A stretch of 64,000 bases of DNA from assembly GCA_050084515.1 (NCBI GenBank), contig CM114271.1, forward strand, positions 35,340,001 to 35,404,000, read 5' to 3'. Shown here in pieces: positions 53,957 to 64,000 of this stretch. The position numbers were made by a program, and so were the translations under genes. This DNA is from Blasia pusilla. Taxonomy: Eukaryota > Marchantiophyta > Marchantiopsida > Blasiales. Positions within the stretch are counted from its first letter, which is position 1, and the number at the start of each line of letters is the position of its first letter. The notes under the pieces were generated by a model. It was not told the DNA's origin. It saw only the letters and a program-made list of their open reading frames with translations, and did no database searches.

Positions 53957-56900
53957 ATGGCGAAGCAGGGAAAAAGGAGGAGAGTGGATCAAGGAGGGAA
54001 GCAGAAGAAGAAGAAGAGAGTTGTGGGGGATTCAGCAGCGGATGGCGAGAGGGATCGATTTTTCCAGGAGAGACGCGATGAGGAATTGCACAGTAGCGAT
54101 GATGAGGAAGCGGAGGAGGACAGGAGAGAGGCGGTGGCGGACGACGAAGGTGAGGAGGAGGATGTAGAAACAGCAGAGGAAAAACGACTGAGAGTAGCGC
54201 GAGCTTATTTGACGAAGATTAGGGATTCTACGAAAGATGCGGAGGATGACGATTATGAGGGGGATGATAGTGCTGAGAAAGGGGATGAGGAGAGGCGAGG
54301 AGCTAGGGATACCATCGTTGCCGACTTGCTCCAGCAACAACAGCTGGAAGAAAGTGGACGTGTGCAGCGCAAGCTTGCCGCAAGGTTACTTCAATCAACC
54401 TAAGTTTACAGTAGTAGTATGGAGAATTGTGGACCCCTCTTGATGCCCTATATATGCTGTTAACCCCAGCCTGAAGATTTGTCATTTTGAATTGCTTGAA
54501 CAACACAATGAGCTAAGATTTACAGAAGAGGTGGTCATTAATCGATAGGTAGAATTTGCTTGAAAGCGACACTGCAAGATTTCGATCTTAGAATTGACGA
54601 CATGGCTCAACGCTGTGGCTACGAATTGACATCGTGCTGCCCATTTTTGTTACAATCAAAGACAGAGCAAACGCAGGTTTTGTAGTTGTTGCCATCGACT
54701 CATCCTGGAATTCCTTCGTGCTATGCTTTCAGAGTAGTCGAGCCCTTGACAGCCCCGGTCGGAAAGAACGTAAGCCGGAAGCATAGGCAGTCTGTGACAG
54801 TGATAACGCTTACAGAGGACGACTCAAGGGGTTTTTCTGCGTCGAAGGACGGGTTAGTTGTACATTGGGATATTGAGACAGGCCAAAGCGAGAAATACGA
54901 TTGGCCTTCCGTGGAAGCCTCAAATTCTGGTAGCGTCGCTGGGAAGAGTTTGCAGGCGAAGGCGAAGAAGCTGGGAAGTAGGCATCTGTTGGCTATGGCC
55001 GTAAGCTCTGATGGTAGATATCTAGCTGCAGGTGGATTGGATCGGAGCATACACCTGTGGGACACCAGAACTCGGAAACATTTGCAGGTACCTAGTGTTG
55101 ATTGATACTGCACTGCTGACTTAGGTTATGTGGCATTGATAGCCATGTCTTCCTTTTAGTGTGGTCCTTTGTGGGGATTGAGACCTGCGATTCTCACCTG
55201 GCTTTCAGCTTCTGCACTTAACGTCAAGCCATGTGAAAGCTTGGTGCGAACCTGCTGTGCTATTGTAATTCTCGAACGTCTTGTCTTAATTTCCGGTAGC
55301 AGCTCAAAGCAATTACTGCGAATTGGGACTTGTGATTCTCACCTGGGGTCTGTATTAATTGATAAGCTATGTGAAGTCTGGGTGCGAACAGCGTTTTATG
55401 TTTTATTGAAAGGGAGCAAGTTTGTGATGAAATGAAATTGAGCATCGGTATTTTGGTTGGAAGACGCTGCCGAACATGTTGTTAGGAAAGGTATGAGAGT
55501 TGGAGGCACAATATTGCCGGGAACCACGGAAATTATGACGACAAGAGATTTAAGTAGAACTAGCAGCTTGAGGAGTCTCAAATTTGAACAGAGAGGGTAG
55601 CTCTCTTTCTACATTAATCTAGTGGAGGTAGACAGAGGTTGTTTGGTGGATTTTCTTACCTCATTGTTGCTGATAACAGGCATTTCCTGGTCACAAAGGA
55701 GCAATTTCTTCACTGGTATTTAGGCAGGGTACCCAGCAGTTAATGTCTGGCTCCTTTGATCGGACTATAAAGCTGTGGAGTGTAGATGACAGATCCTACA
55801 TTGATACGCTATATGGTCACCAGAGTGAAGTCCTCTCAATTGATTGCTTGCGTCAGGAACGAGTTCTTTCTGCTGGCCGTGATCGCACTCTCAGACTTTG
55901 GAAGGTAAGCGACTGTGAAATTCTTAGGTTTTTGTCTGGCTGTGACTGCCACTGCCTTGAGTTCATTTTTCAAATTGTCTGGTATCAGATGCCAAATAAC
56001 TTCTGTATGGATTGCTCATTTTGATCTGAACGCTTATTGGACAAAATTTGTCATGGTGATATGCTTAGGTTCCAGAAGAGACGCAGCTGGTTTTCAGAGG
56101 ACATGCAGCATCAATGGACTCTTGTTGTTTCCTCTCAAATTCAGAGTTTTTTTCAGGTTCTGATGATGGAAGTGTTGCTCTTTGGAACACTCTTCGCAAG
56201 AAACCTGTGTCTGTCATAAAAAGTGCTCATGGAACTCCAGATTTGGCAACAAAGGTAGAACAATCAAGTGATGCCGAGAAGCCCGTGGAGTCTAAGGCGA
56301 CCAAGCGCATGAGTAATGGGCACTGTGATGGTAAGTTTCTGACTAAATTGTGAATGTATTGCAAGTGGTCTATCAATCAGTCAGAAGAAGATGATGTGAG
56401 GTGAGGGAAATATGGGGTGGATGCAAGTTCTGAAAACACATGTGAACAATTTGGTGCTTCAAAGTGGAATCTATAAGGAACAGAAGACTGTCTCCGTTGC
56501 AAGTGCTATCTGAACAAGTTTACTTGAAGGAACCATGGAACTGCTCCCTACAGTCCTGCAGCACAGAGAAGACAGCCTGACATATAGGATGGGTTTGCAG
56601 AGGGTTGATGAAATGGGGTTCACTTGAGGCTGTTGACATTGTTTGCTTGCTTGATTGTAGGAAATGGTACACTTGAACAAGATTCAAGTCTAGAATTTAA
56701 CACAATCTCCGCTGCACCGGGAGGAGCTGCTAGTGCATGGATTGGAGCAGTTGCATCTTGTAGGGGAAGTGACTTAGTTGCTAGTGGTGCCGGTGATGGT
56801 ATGGTTAGACTTTGGGCTTTGGAGGAAGGTAGCAAAGGCTTGAGGGCATCAATCAGTCTTCCAGTTGTAAGTAACTCCTTTTCCTAACCACTGCTTTACA

Positions 56901-57478
56901 AAGATAAATTCTGTCAATATTGAGGATGGTGGCCATAATGTATGCCAGTGAACACTATTCTTGTTTAGATATTTTGGTGTAGAGATATCTGTGAGAGTAC
57001 CTATATAAAATGCTAGCTTGGAATTGTCTGTTCACCACAGAAATGTGTTTTGGTGAAGGATCATATCATTGTTAGCACTCTATCAGTGTCCTGGCAAGAT
57101 CCCTGAGGTAATATTTGTCACGTGCAGAAAGGATTTGTAAATTCTCTTGCATTTGCACACAGTGGGCGATTCTTACTTGCTGGGACTGGCCAGGTAAGCT
57201 GGCATTCTCGAAACCATGGGCCAAAAGGAATTCCTGAAATTGTATTGTCGGGTGGTCTTGGCACTAGATGAAAGTGATTCTAGTCTGTCTGGTAGAACTT
57301 CATTCCCTATTTTACAGGGGTTTCCTTTTTTATGTTGTCTATCAGTGTAATGTTTACATAAATGCTTTCTGATCTGACACATGCTTTCTTTACTCAGGAG
57401 CCACGGCTAGGGAGATGGGGACGAATACCTCATGCTCGCAATGGAGTTGTGCAACACACCATCAATCTTTCTCAATAA
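53957..57478 (+). CDS. RRP9: U3 snoRNP-associated WD40 protein (RRP9/U3-55K; Arabidopsis YAOZHE orthologue), 7 exons
   Basis: Binds the U3 small nucleolar RNA in the nucleolus as part of the SSU processome, which cleaves pre-rRNA for 18S rRNA. Coding exons: 53,957-54,384; 54,733-55,087; 55,680-55,904; 56,069-56,330; 56,661-56,866; 57,128-57,193; 57,398-57,478. Total 1,623 nt, 540 residues, all GT-AG with consistent phases. ATG at 53,957 gives MAKQGKRRRVDQG. The N-terminus is Lys/Arg-rich (KRRRVDQGGKQKKKKR, probable nuclear/nucleolar signal), then a long acidic segment (SSDDEEAEEDRRE onward) ending in EESGRVQRKLAAR. Seven or so WD40 blades follow: GFSASKDGLVVHWDIETG, RYLAAGGLDRSIHLWDTRTR, AFPGHKGAISSLVFRQGTQQ, MSGSFDRTIKLWSVDDRSYI, YGHQSEVLSIDCLRQERVLS, GSDDGSVALWNTLRKKPV and ASGAGDGMVRLWAL, and the diagnostic C-terminal GFVNSLAFAHSGRFLLAGTG-QEP.LGRWG. 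Domain order and length fit plant YAOZHE. Confidence 0.96.
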
Positions 57479-58519
57479 TCTGCCATTGACTTAAATTTCC
57501 TTCAGAACGTCCAATTTTGTAGTTAGATCAATAATCCGTGGGGCTGGAATGTACGAGTTATTCAAGTTGTACGGTTTTCATTTATTGTGATCTTAATATG
57601 ATCCGTTTCCATGCTTCACTACCAAATGTTGGTCTCGTATATTTCTTTGATTCACAACGAGATGCCCATCTCCTGATTTTGTTCTGTCGTAGAAGGTGAT
57701 TACAGTTCCTGTCACAGGAAAAAAGACACATCTGGCTTGGTTGGGATGAATCATGATATTCTTGGCCTTGAATTCCACCAAAACTAGCAGAGCCATGGAT
57801 GTTGAAACAGACAATGGCAGCTTTGATGCTAGTGACCTGTGTGGATACTATCTCTGCCATTCCTTCAAGAAGGAGAGGCATGTGCAGGCCACCCTCTGTT
57901 GTTTCCACAGAGGTATGCAGCATATGATGACTTAATCAGCCGCTTTCTTGACCATTCCAGTCTTCTGAGAACTAGTTTCTAGATTTTGTTTTGGGCAAAT
58001 TCACTTCACATGAATATGTCAGATGTGGTATCATTGCGGAGTCATCTATGCCGAAAGATGAAAGAGTGCCTGAATTTTGTTCACCTTTGAAATCACTGGC
58101 ACAAGAGCAGGTTGAGTGTTGTCAAGATTCATTCAGAAAGTTTTGAGGGTTTCAACTTCTTGGTATATGCGTCTTGTGGTTACTGAAAGTTTACTCACGG
58201 GAGCTGTCATTCTCAACTGCTTGGGGGGATATTGGACTTACTCTTTTACTATGAGCCATTTGGTCATCATATGTTTTATTGAAGTTTTGTCCAACGACAT
58301 TGTAAAAGGAGGAGAACACGTCCATGCCTTTAACTTACCTGGGGTTATAAGCAAGGCCTTGTCGTTGGGCTTGTCTAAGTAGGGTGATTCAATTTTGAAG
58401 ATTGAGCCGAAAATTCCTGGGGTGAACAAAGGTGAGGTCCAACATGGTTTACTGAATTATTCTCTTGGCCAAGATGAAGTATTGAATCCTTTGTATAGCC
58501 AAATCAAGACAGAATCAAG
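57479..58519. other. Downstream of RRP9, no gene recognised
   Basis: Probably begins with the RRP9 3' UTR. Frames at 57,582-57,923 (minus) and 58,116-58,382 (plus) have no recognisable domain. Pieces such as MIHPNQARC and GDGHLVVNQRN were considered for a retrotransposon match but are too weak. Confidence 0.45.
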
Positions 58520-58597
58520 ACCATTGGTAACTACTACTATCTCACATGCTCATGGGAAACCCCATGAGCATGTGAGATAGTAGTAGTTACCAATGGT
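58520..58597. repeat. Perfect hairpin, 37-bp arms, 4-base loop
   Basis: 58,520-58,556 (ACCATTGGTAACTACTACTA to GCTCATGGG) is the exact reverse complement of 58,561-58,597, with loop AAAC. There is no mismatch in 37 pairs. The flanking bases do not pair, so it is sharply bounded. Confidence 0.97.
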
Positions 58598-61582
58598 GGG
58601 GCGTCTCATCACAAGTAACCGTAGAATGGGTTTCTCCTTTCTGGAGGTGTTCCACATGACAACTGCACAGTGTCTTTTCTGTCTTTGTAGCATACTACAT
58701 AAGACAAGTTTTTGGAAAATGTGATTGGAGTAGTTCAATTTTCTTTTGCTCGAATTTGTTAGTTTAACTGGTTGTGTTTACCTGGTGTTTTTAAGCAAAA
58801 AGTACTTTGTAAGACTGATCTCTTTCTTTCCCTATCCGACTGCCAGTGTTTTTGGATCTTGATGATTCTTTGTTACTGGATCTTCTCTTTCTTGGTGGAG
58901 TTTCCCAGCTCGTACTATTGATGAGAGATTTCCCCGACTAGTACCCTTCAATTTCCATTTCATCTCCTCTCTTTGCCGCCGCAGGAATGGAGAAATAATG
59001 TGCCAGCCCCTACATTCTTTGTTAGCCATAGCAAGGTGGACCTTGCCTCCTGCTTGGTAGCAGTCAAGGGGGGACAAGTGGAAAATGAAGCGGAAGACGA
59101 GCATTTGCCTTGATTCTCTACATGTCAAACAAAACAGCAATGGCCTTGTATCTAGCTTGTGGTGCAACAAGACGAAGTCGTTGTAATCCATGTTTAAGTC
59201 GTTCAAGAAGGAGGAATGAGATGCAGTTGATGGACTACAACCCTTCATCTCATCCCTCTTGCCCCCATGGAATTGCGGGATCTATCTGGGCGCTATGCGT
59301 TGAATCAACTGATGACGGGCTTTGTGGCAAGCAAACTTCGAATGGTGTGGTTTCGGAGAGAGAAACAAGAGATGGAAAAGTTTAGGTAGACATGTCTAAA
59401 AGACTATAGCTCGATTGGAGTTTGCCAGCCTACGATGTTTTCCATGTCATATTTCTTCTGCCAAAAATTTCTCATTGGAAATATTTAACACGGAAGTATT
59501 TCGAATCATATTTCTACCTCATGTATTCTTTTCGGAATCAAGAAGTTTTCATATCCGATTTTTGGTGATGAAGTCTTCTTGCCATAAATGTCTCCAATTT
59601 TTTTCTTCAAATATCAAAACTTCATATCATTAGGTTCTTTCATTATGGTTTTAAAATAAGGAGCGTAAGTAAACGAATAAAAGAAGAAAAATCGTTAAAG
59701 CAGGAAATAAGTTCGACTCCTTCGTTTTGACCCGGTGGGCATCATGGGCATCTAAGTTTTCGTTGGTTTTTTATCAAATAAAAAGTATGTAAACTCCTAT
59801 TTATGGAAAATCCAAAAATGAGAACTATAAAAATATCATAAGAAACATTGATTCGAGGAAAATTTATATATATATATATATATATAGGATTTGTTTAATA
59901 TAAATAGAAGATACTATATTTGAAAAAAATACATAATATTACGAAGCTAAAAATAAACTACTGATGAGAAACCATAAAGTATTAAAGTTAGTGAAAATTT
60001 CAATCCTCAAGATTCTTTCATGGTAGACTAAAAAACTTCCTTAAGCAATATAGGTCTGAAAATACTTGGTCACGTGTTGGACTATGTCATCAACTATAAA
60101 CATTGGTACACGTTTTCTCCATGCTCACATACTCTTTTATTATTTGCCCGACCTATTCTATTTGAATCTTTAAAAATTCAAGATTTTCCTTGAAAAAACA
60201 TCTTTTGTGTTCATTTCTTCTTTGCTTATACCCCTATGAACATCAAGCAACCCAAATTCCCACCTCCTCTTGTGTGTTGTTCTTCCAATGAATGGTCACA
60301 TTTTTATCAAGCTTAGAATGCCTAATATTTCCATAATATAAATGTGATTTCTTACACTTCTTCACTTTGTAATATAACCTCCTTTCATATACCATCCTTT
60401 ATTCAAAGTAATCTCACTAATATTTCATTTTACAAGTAAGGGAATAACATATACCATTTGTATAGTTTAAATATCATTATTAGAAATATCCATAATAAAG
60501 GAGATTTCCTCTTAGTGCATGCTTTCCTCAAATGAACTACACTAATCTTTTCATATGATTCCCATCCCTATATTAGTCTCTCTTCTTTCAAAAAAATTTC
60601 AACACTAGCATCCACTTCTTTCTACGCCAAAACGTTTGGTATAGTTCCAAACTTTTTATGCAAGGTTTGGCCTAAATCAAACATTCAATACCTTTTTTTT
60701 TAAACCTCCCGAATCTTCAATCTCAAATTTTTCAGTGGATACCCTCTCATTGATACATATTTTTTTTCCGACATTGGAATGAAAAACCCTTATATTTTGT
60801 AATTATTTTGAACATTCCTTGCCTAATATTTGGTTATGAATCCTATGGTAAACCTTGGTTCTATGTGTGCAACATATCCTTTTCTATCTCATTATTATAT
60901 TCATAGATGTGTTTGATATTTGTAAATAATTTTGCTATTATAATTGACAAGGACATGAAATCCTTGTTGATCCTTCCAACTTAACATGTCATATCATGCC
61001 ACTAACAAAGATATGACACTCTAAGACCTGTTGATCCTTCCCATAGAACACGTCACATCATGTAATCATAGGTTTTTCATAACAATTTATCCTCACCTAA
61101 TTTTCACTCCCATGCATCTATTTATCATTTACCAACACACCACTTCCAATGGCAAAAATACGTACTCATCGTCCACATAGTATTAATTTAGTATCCACAA
61201 GATGCAATTGGAAAAAAATGATTCGTCGAGAGGTGTGATTGTATCTCAAGATTCACTCCTAGACCTCTCCAAAAATCTCCAAAAAACTCCCAAAACTAGA
61301 AATCTCACCTTTCAAAATTTTAATAACGATCTCATACTATTAGTCCCAAAACTTATTTAAATATCAATTCATGATTACTTCTTTCTATTTTCCAATATTG
61401 ATTTTTCTTTGATGAAAATGAAATGAAATGAAATGCATTGTGTATCACTCCTAGAGTGTGTTTCAACACAATAATCCAACCTTTAAATTAAAAGAGAAAA
61501 ATATATTATTAATTATTATATATAGAGTACCTTGAAAAAAAAGATATTACTAAGTTTACCATAAGATTTAATCTATCCTCAA
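58598..61582. other. No gene recognised; AT-rich
   Basis: Frames at 58,832-59,248 (minus) and 59,110-59,385 (plus) overlap each other and have no recognisable motif. A (TA)n run lies at about 59,868-59,886. From 59,400 the DNA is AT-rich and non-coding. Confidence 0.5.
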
Positions 61583-61770
61583 TCTATAATATTAACAGAG
61601 GATGGGATTAGGAAAACCCACTTCTAGTATTGACACATGTCCTTTGAAAGTTCTTCTACTATTGACACGTGTCAGATTTCAGGAGTAGTTAAGTTAAGAG
61701 GGCCAAAGACTTAAGGGGTTCCTGGAAAGTTTTCCCCTCATTTGTACATAGCACGAGCATCATAATAGTA
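61583..61770 (+). mobile_element. Helitron-like 5' end
   Basis: TCTATAATATTAACAGAGG after an A, followed by GACACATGTCC and GACACGTGTC, resembles the start at 51,348. TTTGTACATAGCACGAGCAT near 61,741 may be a decayed 3' region, but CTAG is absent. Confidence 0.4.
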
Positions 61771-62430
61771 TGCTTAATTACAAAAAAAAATCTTTTAGCT
61801 AGGGATTATTAGGATGAATCATGAAATGTGCATATTTTGCCTCCATGGAAATTTGCAAGAGTGTTTTTATTACTCTATGCACATTGTGTACTAAAAGGGA
61901 GGGACAACTTTAGCTATCTCATCGTGTTCTTCCCTTCCATGTTGCCAAAGAACTCAAGCGTGCATGTAGTACATCATGCATGGGTGGGTATGTGGAGTGG
62001 TCAGGCGTGCATACCTCATTTTGTCCCCCTCGACATTACACATAGGATAGTCGTATCCCTTGACCTCACCTGCACCATTCTCAAGTCTCTTCTTCGCTTT
62101 GAACATGTCAAGATATGGGCTTGATATTCATTGTTTGAGTGGATGTTGTAGAAGTTTATTTGTCTCATCATTTGAAAGAAATAAGGAAAATTTTAGTGGA
62201 ATGGGCTCATACATTAGAAAATTGTGACTTGTACGATAACACAAGTTCATCTTATCTCCCACAAGTGGAGAAAAATAATATCTTTGGGTGATGTGTGTGT
62301 ATAAGGATTTGCAAGATGTTTCTAAGAACTTGATATCAAACTCTTGTGTATGGAGAACAAAATCTTTTTGACACTTGTGGCACCAAATAGTAATGTTAAA
62401 AACTCCACTTTTGAGGGGTTTATGTACATT
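61771..62430. other. No gene recognised
   Basis: An ORF at 61,828-62,124 has no recognisable domain. AT-rich otherwise. Confidence 0.5.
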
Positions 62431-62439
62431 TAAAGATTT

Positions 62440-62790
62440 GAATAAGCGAGAAAGAATACCTTGAAATCATCACTTTGAATGCAAAAACACTCAATCTTTG
62501 AGTCCTTTGTATTGCTGAAGCAACAAAGAATTCTTTGAGAACGTCACATATGATGCCAAAAACTAGTATTAACAACACAATATTTTTGTGTTTTGTGTTG
62601 CATGAGTGACAAAGTACTCCTTGAAAACATCACTTGTGATGCTAAACACTCCAATCTTTGAGTTCTTTTTGTTGCTCAGATGATGGAATAATTATTTGAG
62701 AATTTCGCTTATGATGCCAAATACTAGTGTTATATTGCTCAAGTGACAAACAACTCCTTCACAACATCACTTGAGATACAAATACAATGT
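62440..62790. repeat. Degenerate tandem repeat, unit about 80-90 bp
   Basis: About four copies of a module with CTTTGAG or TGTTGC, (A/T)GTGACAAA, ACTCCTTGA, AACATCACTTGTGATGC and CCAAA-ACTAGT-like words. Copies are strongly diverged, with 60-80% identity by eye. Confidence 0.65.
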
Positions 62791-63067
62791 TCTAAAATAT
62801 AAGACATTTATCTTACACTTGATGTTTGAAGTTGTATCGAAGGGGACGCGAGGAATATCTTACATAAACATGTGACTGGCTCCAATGGATGTGAGGGAAG
62901 GATATGAGTAGAAAATATTTCACAATTCATAAGAAAGAATATCAAATATATTTTAATAGTCTAACTTAAGGAAAAAAAAAAAAAGGATCATATTCAACCC
63001 AATGCTAAGAGATCCATGAAAATTTTGCTCTTGTCCTTTCATATAAATGCTTGGACATACATGTATT

Positions 63068-63105
63068 TTAAGGACATGAGGTCCTTCAGGACCTCATGTC
63101 CTTAA
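63068..63105. repeat. Perfect hairpin, 18-bp arms, 2-base centre
   Basis: TTAAGGACATGAGGTCCT (63,068-63,085), centre TC, then AGGACCTCATGTCCTTAA (63,088-63,105). No mismatch. Confidence 0.95.
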
Positions 63106-64000
63106 GGACCCTAAGGAGATTTTTATACTCTTTTATAAGGATAAACACTTATATGGATATGTGTAGCAAGGGCTTGTAAATATGTCTTACTTGTGTTTGA
63201 TCCTACCTACTTTAATTTGCATGTTTGTTAAGGGATTCCAATTCTTTGTCTTTGAATCTTGAAAGGGAGTATGTATTTAATGCTAGGCTATTTGAAAAAA
63301 AAATTCCAATGGAAATATCCCAAAAATATATTTTAATACATATTTCAACCACTTCTAAACTACAATGGGTGGTCTCACACCAAATACCTTATACATGAAA
63401 ATGTAAAAGGACTATTGAGTGTATTTCAAACTAGTGCTTCTTATAAGTAATCCTAGCTTTAAGAACTACTAAGTTGATTTCAAGCTAGTCCTTACTCCAA
63501 GTAAATCATGATACCTCCTATCCATATGGAAAATTTGTTTTTGGAAAATTTTCAAGAAATATAATCACAAAAGTCTAGGCGCCAGAAAAGGTTTTTAGGC
63601 ACCAAATCTTGTGCTTGAATGGCACTACGTGAGCATAGGGCACTAAGCACCCGATTCTTTATAGATAAAAAAAACTTGAAAATGCCTACATGTGTATTTC
63701 TCACACTAGTGAGAAATAAATATGAGAATTATTCTATAATTTTATTATGCTAGGAGGGATACCTCATTTACTAATAATAGGTTCATCATATTAGAGCATG
63801 AAGCGAGTTATAGAAACTATTTATGGAGGATATTTGTTGTCATTTTGCAACATATATGATATTCCTTTTGGTGCCAAAATTCAAACTATATAAATATAAG
63901 AAGCTAAAAGCACATTCCATGCTCCAATGCTCAAGTCATACATCGCACAAGTGCCAAATGAACATGCCCTAAAATGCCAACAAAAGATATTAGAAAATCT
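63106..64000. other. AT-rich, no gene seen
   Basis: No recognisable coding sequence or repeat to the end of the window. Confidence 0.55.

Noticed and set aside
57582-59248. Minus-strand ORFs of 113 and 138 codons downstream of RRP9
   Set aside because: Weak resemblance to retrotransposon polyprotein pieces could not be supported by any motif.
1-64000. tRNA, rRNA or other structural RNA genes
   Set aside because: I looked for B-box-like GTTCRA words and cloverleaf stems and found no convincing candidate; a covariance-model search could still reveal one.

Overview
The window is nuclear DNA of a land plant. The two clear host genes have plant-type exon structure and plant orthologues: a 16-exon nicotinate phosphoribosyltransferase and a 7-exon U3-snoRNP WD40 protein (RRP9/YAOZHE). 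Introns are short (about 100-700 bp, one of 1.5 kb), intergenic DNA is AT-rich, and much of the rest is decayed transposon. I lean towards a non-flowering land plant, but the sequence alone does not settle this.

Layout. 1-4.85 kb: one small secreted-protein ORF (S-protein-homologue-like) in unique DNA. 4.86-8.36 kb: a decayed non-LTR retrotransposon with reverse transcriptase and a C-terminal nuclease-like segment. 8.4-11.7 kb: non-coding repeats, including a 60-bp near-perfect palindrome and an LTR relic. 11,717-16,619: a dead Ty3/gypsy element with 867-bp 5' LTR, iMet-type primer binding site and GAAAT target-site duplication. 17,184-24,653 (element A) and 26,468-35,741 (element B): two diverged copies of an unusual Ty3/gypsy-type element. 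37,540-43,907: NAPRT on the minus strand. 44.8-53.7 kb: mini-Helitrons, two hAT/DUF659 transposase relics in inverted orientation, a Helitron-helicase-like fragment and a 40-bp minisatellite. 53,957-57,478: RRP9. 57.5-64 kb: AT-rich, no gene recognised, with a perfect 37-bp-arm hairpin and degenerate tandem repeats.

The most notable content is elements A and B. Their coding order is Gag (two zinc knuckles), aspartic protease, C5 cytosine DNA methyltransferase, reverse transcriptase, RNase H, DDE integrase, PHD finger. In B the protease, methyltransferase and RT N-terminus lie in one reading frame (29,570-32,311) broken only by six TAG/TGA codons and no frameshift, so the methyltransferase was part of the polyprotein. 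The PHD finger follows the integrase in frame in both copies. The element therefore carried a DNA-methylation writer and a putative chromatin reader.

The termini are also unusual. Instead of two equal LTRs, both copies have a split arrangement: block Y at the 5' end, and X-Y-X at the 3' end. The outer ends are TG...CA with 4-bp target duplications (AAGA in B; ATGA/GTGA in A). For A the boundary is supported by an older related sequence that A interrupts. Split direct repeats of this kind (A1-internal-B1-A2-B2) are known from tyrosine-recombinase retroelements; here they accompany a DDE integrase. All 12 nonsense codons in the two best frames are TAG or TGA, and those that can be compared between copies are CAG or CGA in the other copy, as expected from deamination of methylated CHG/CG sites.
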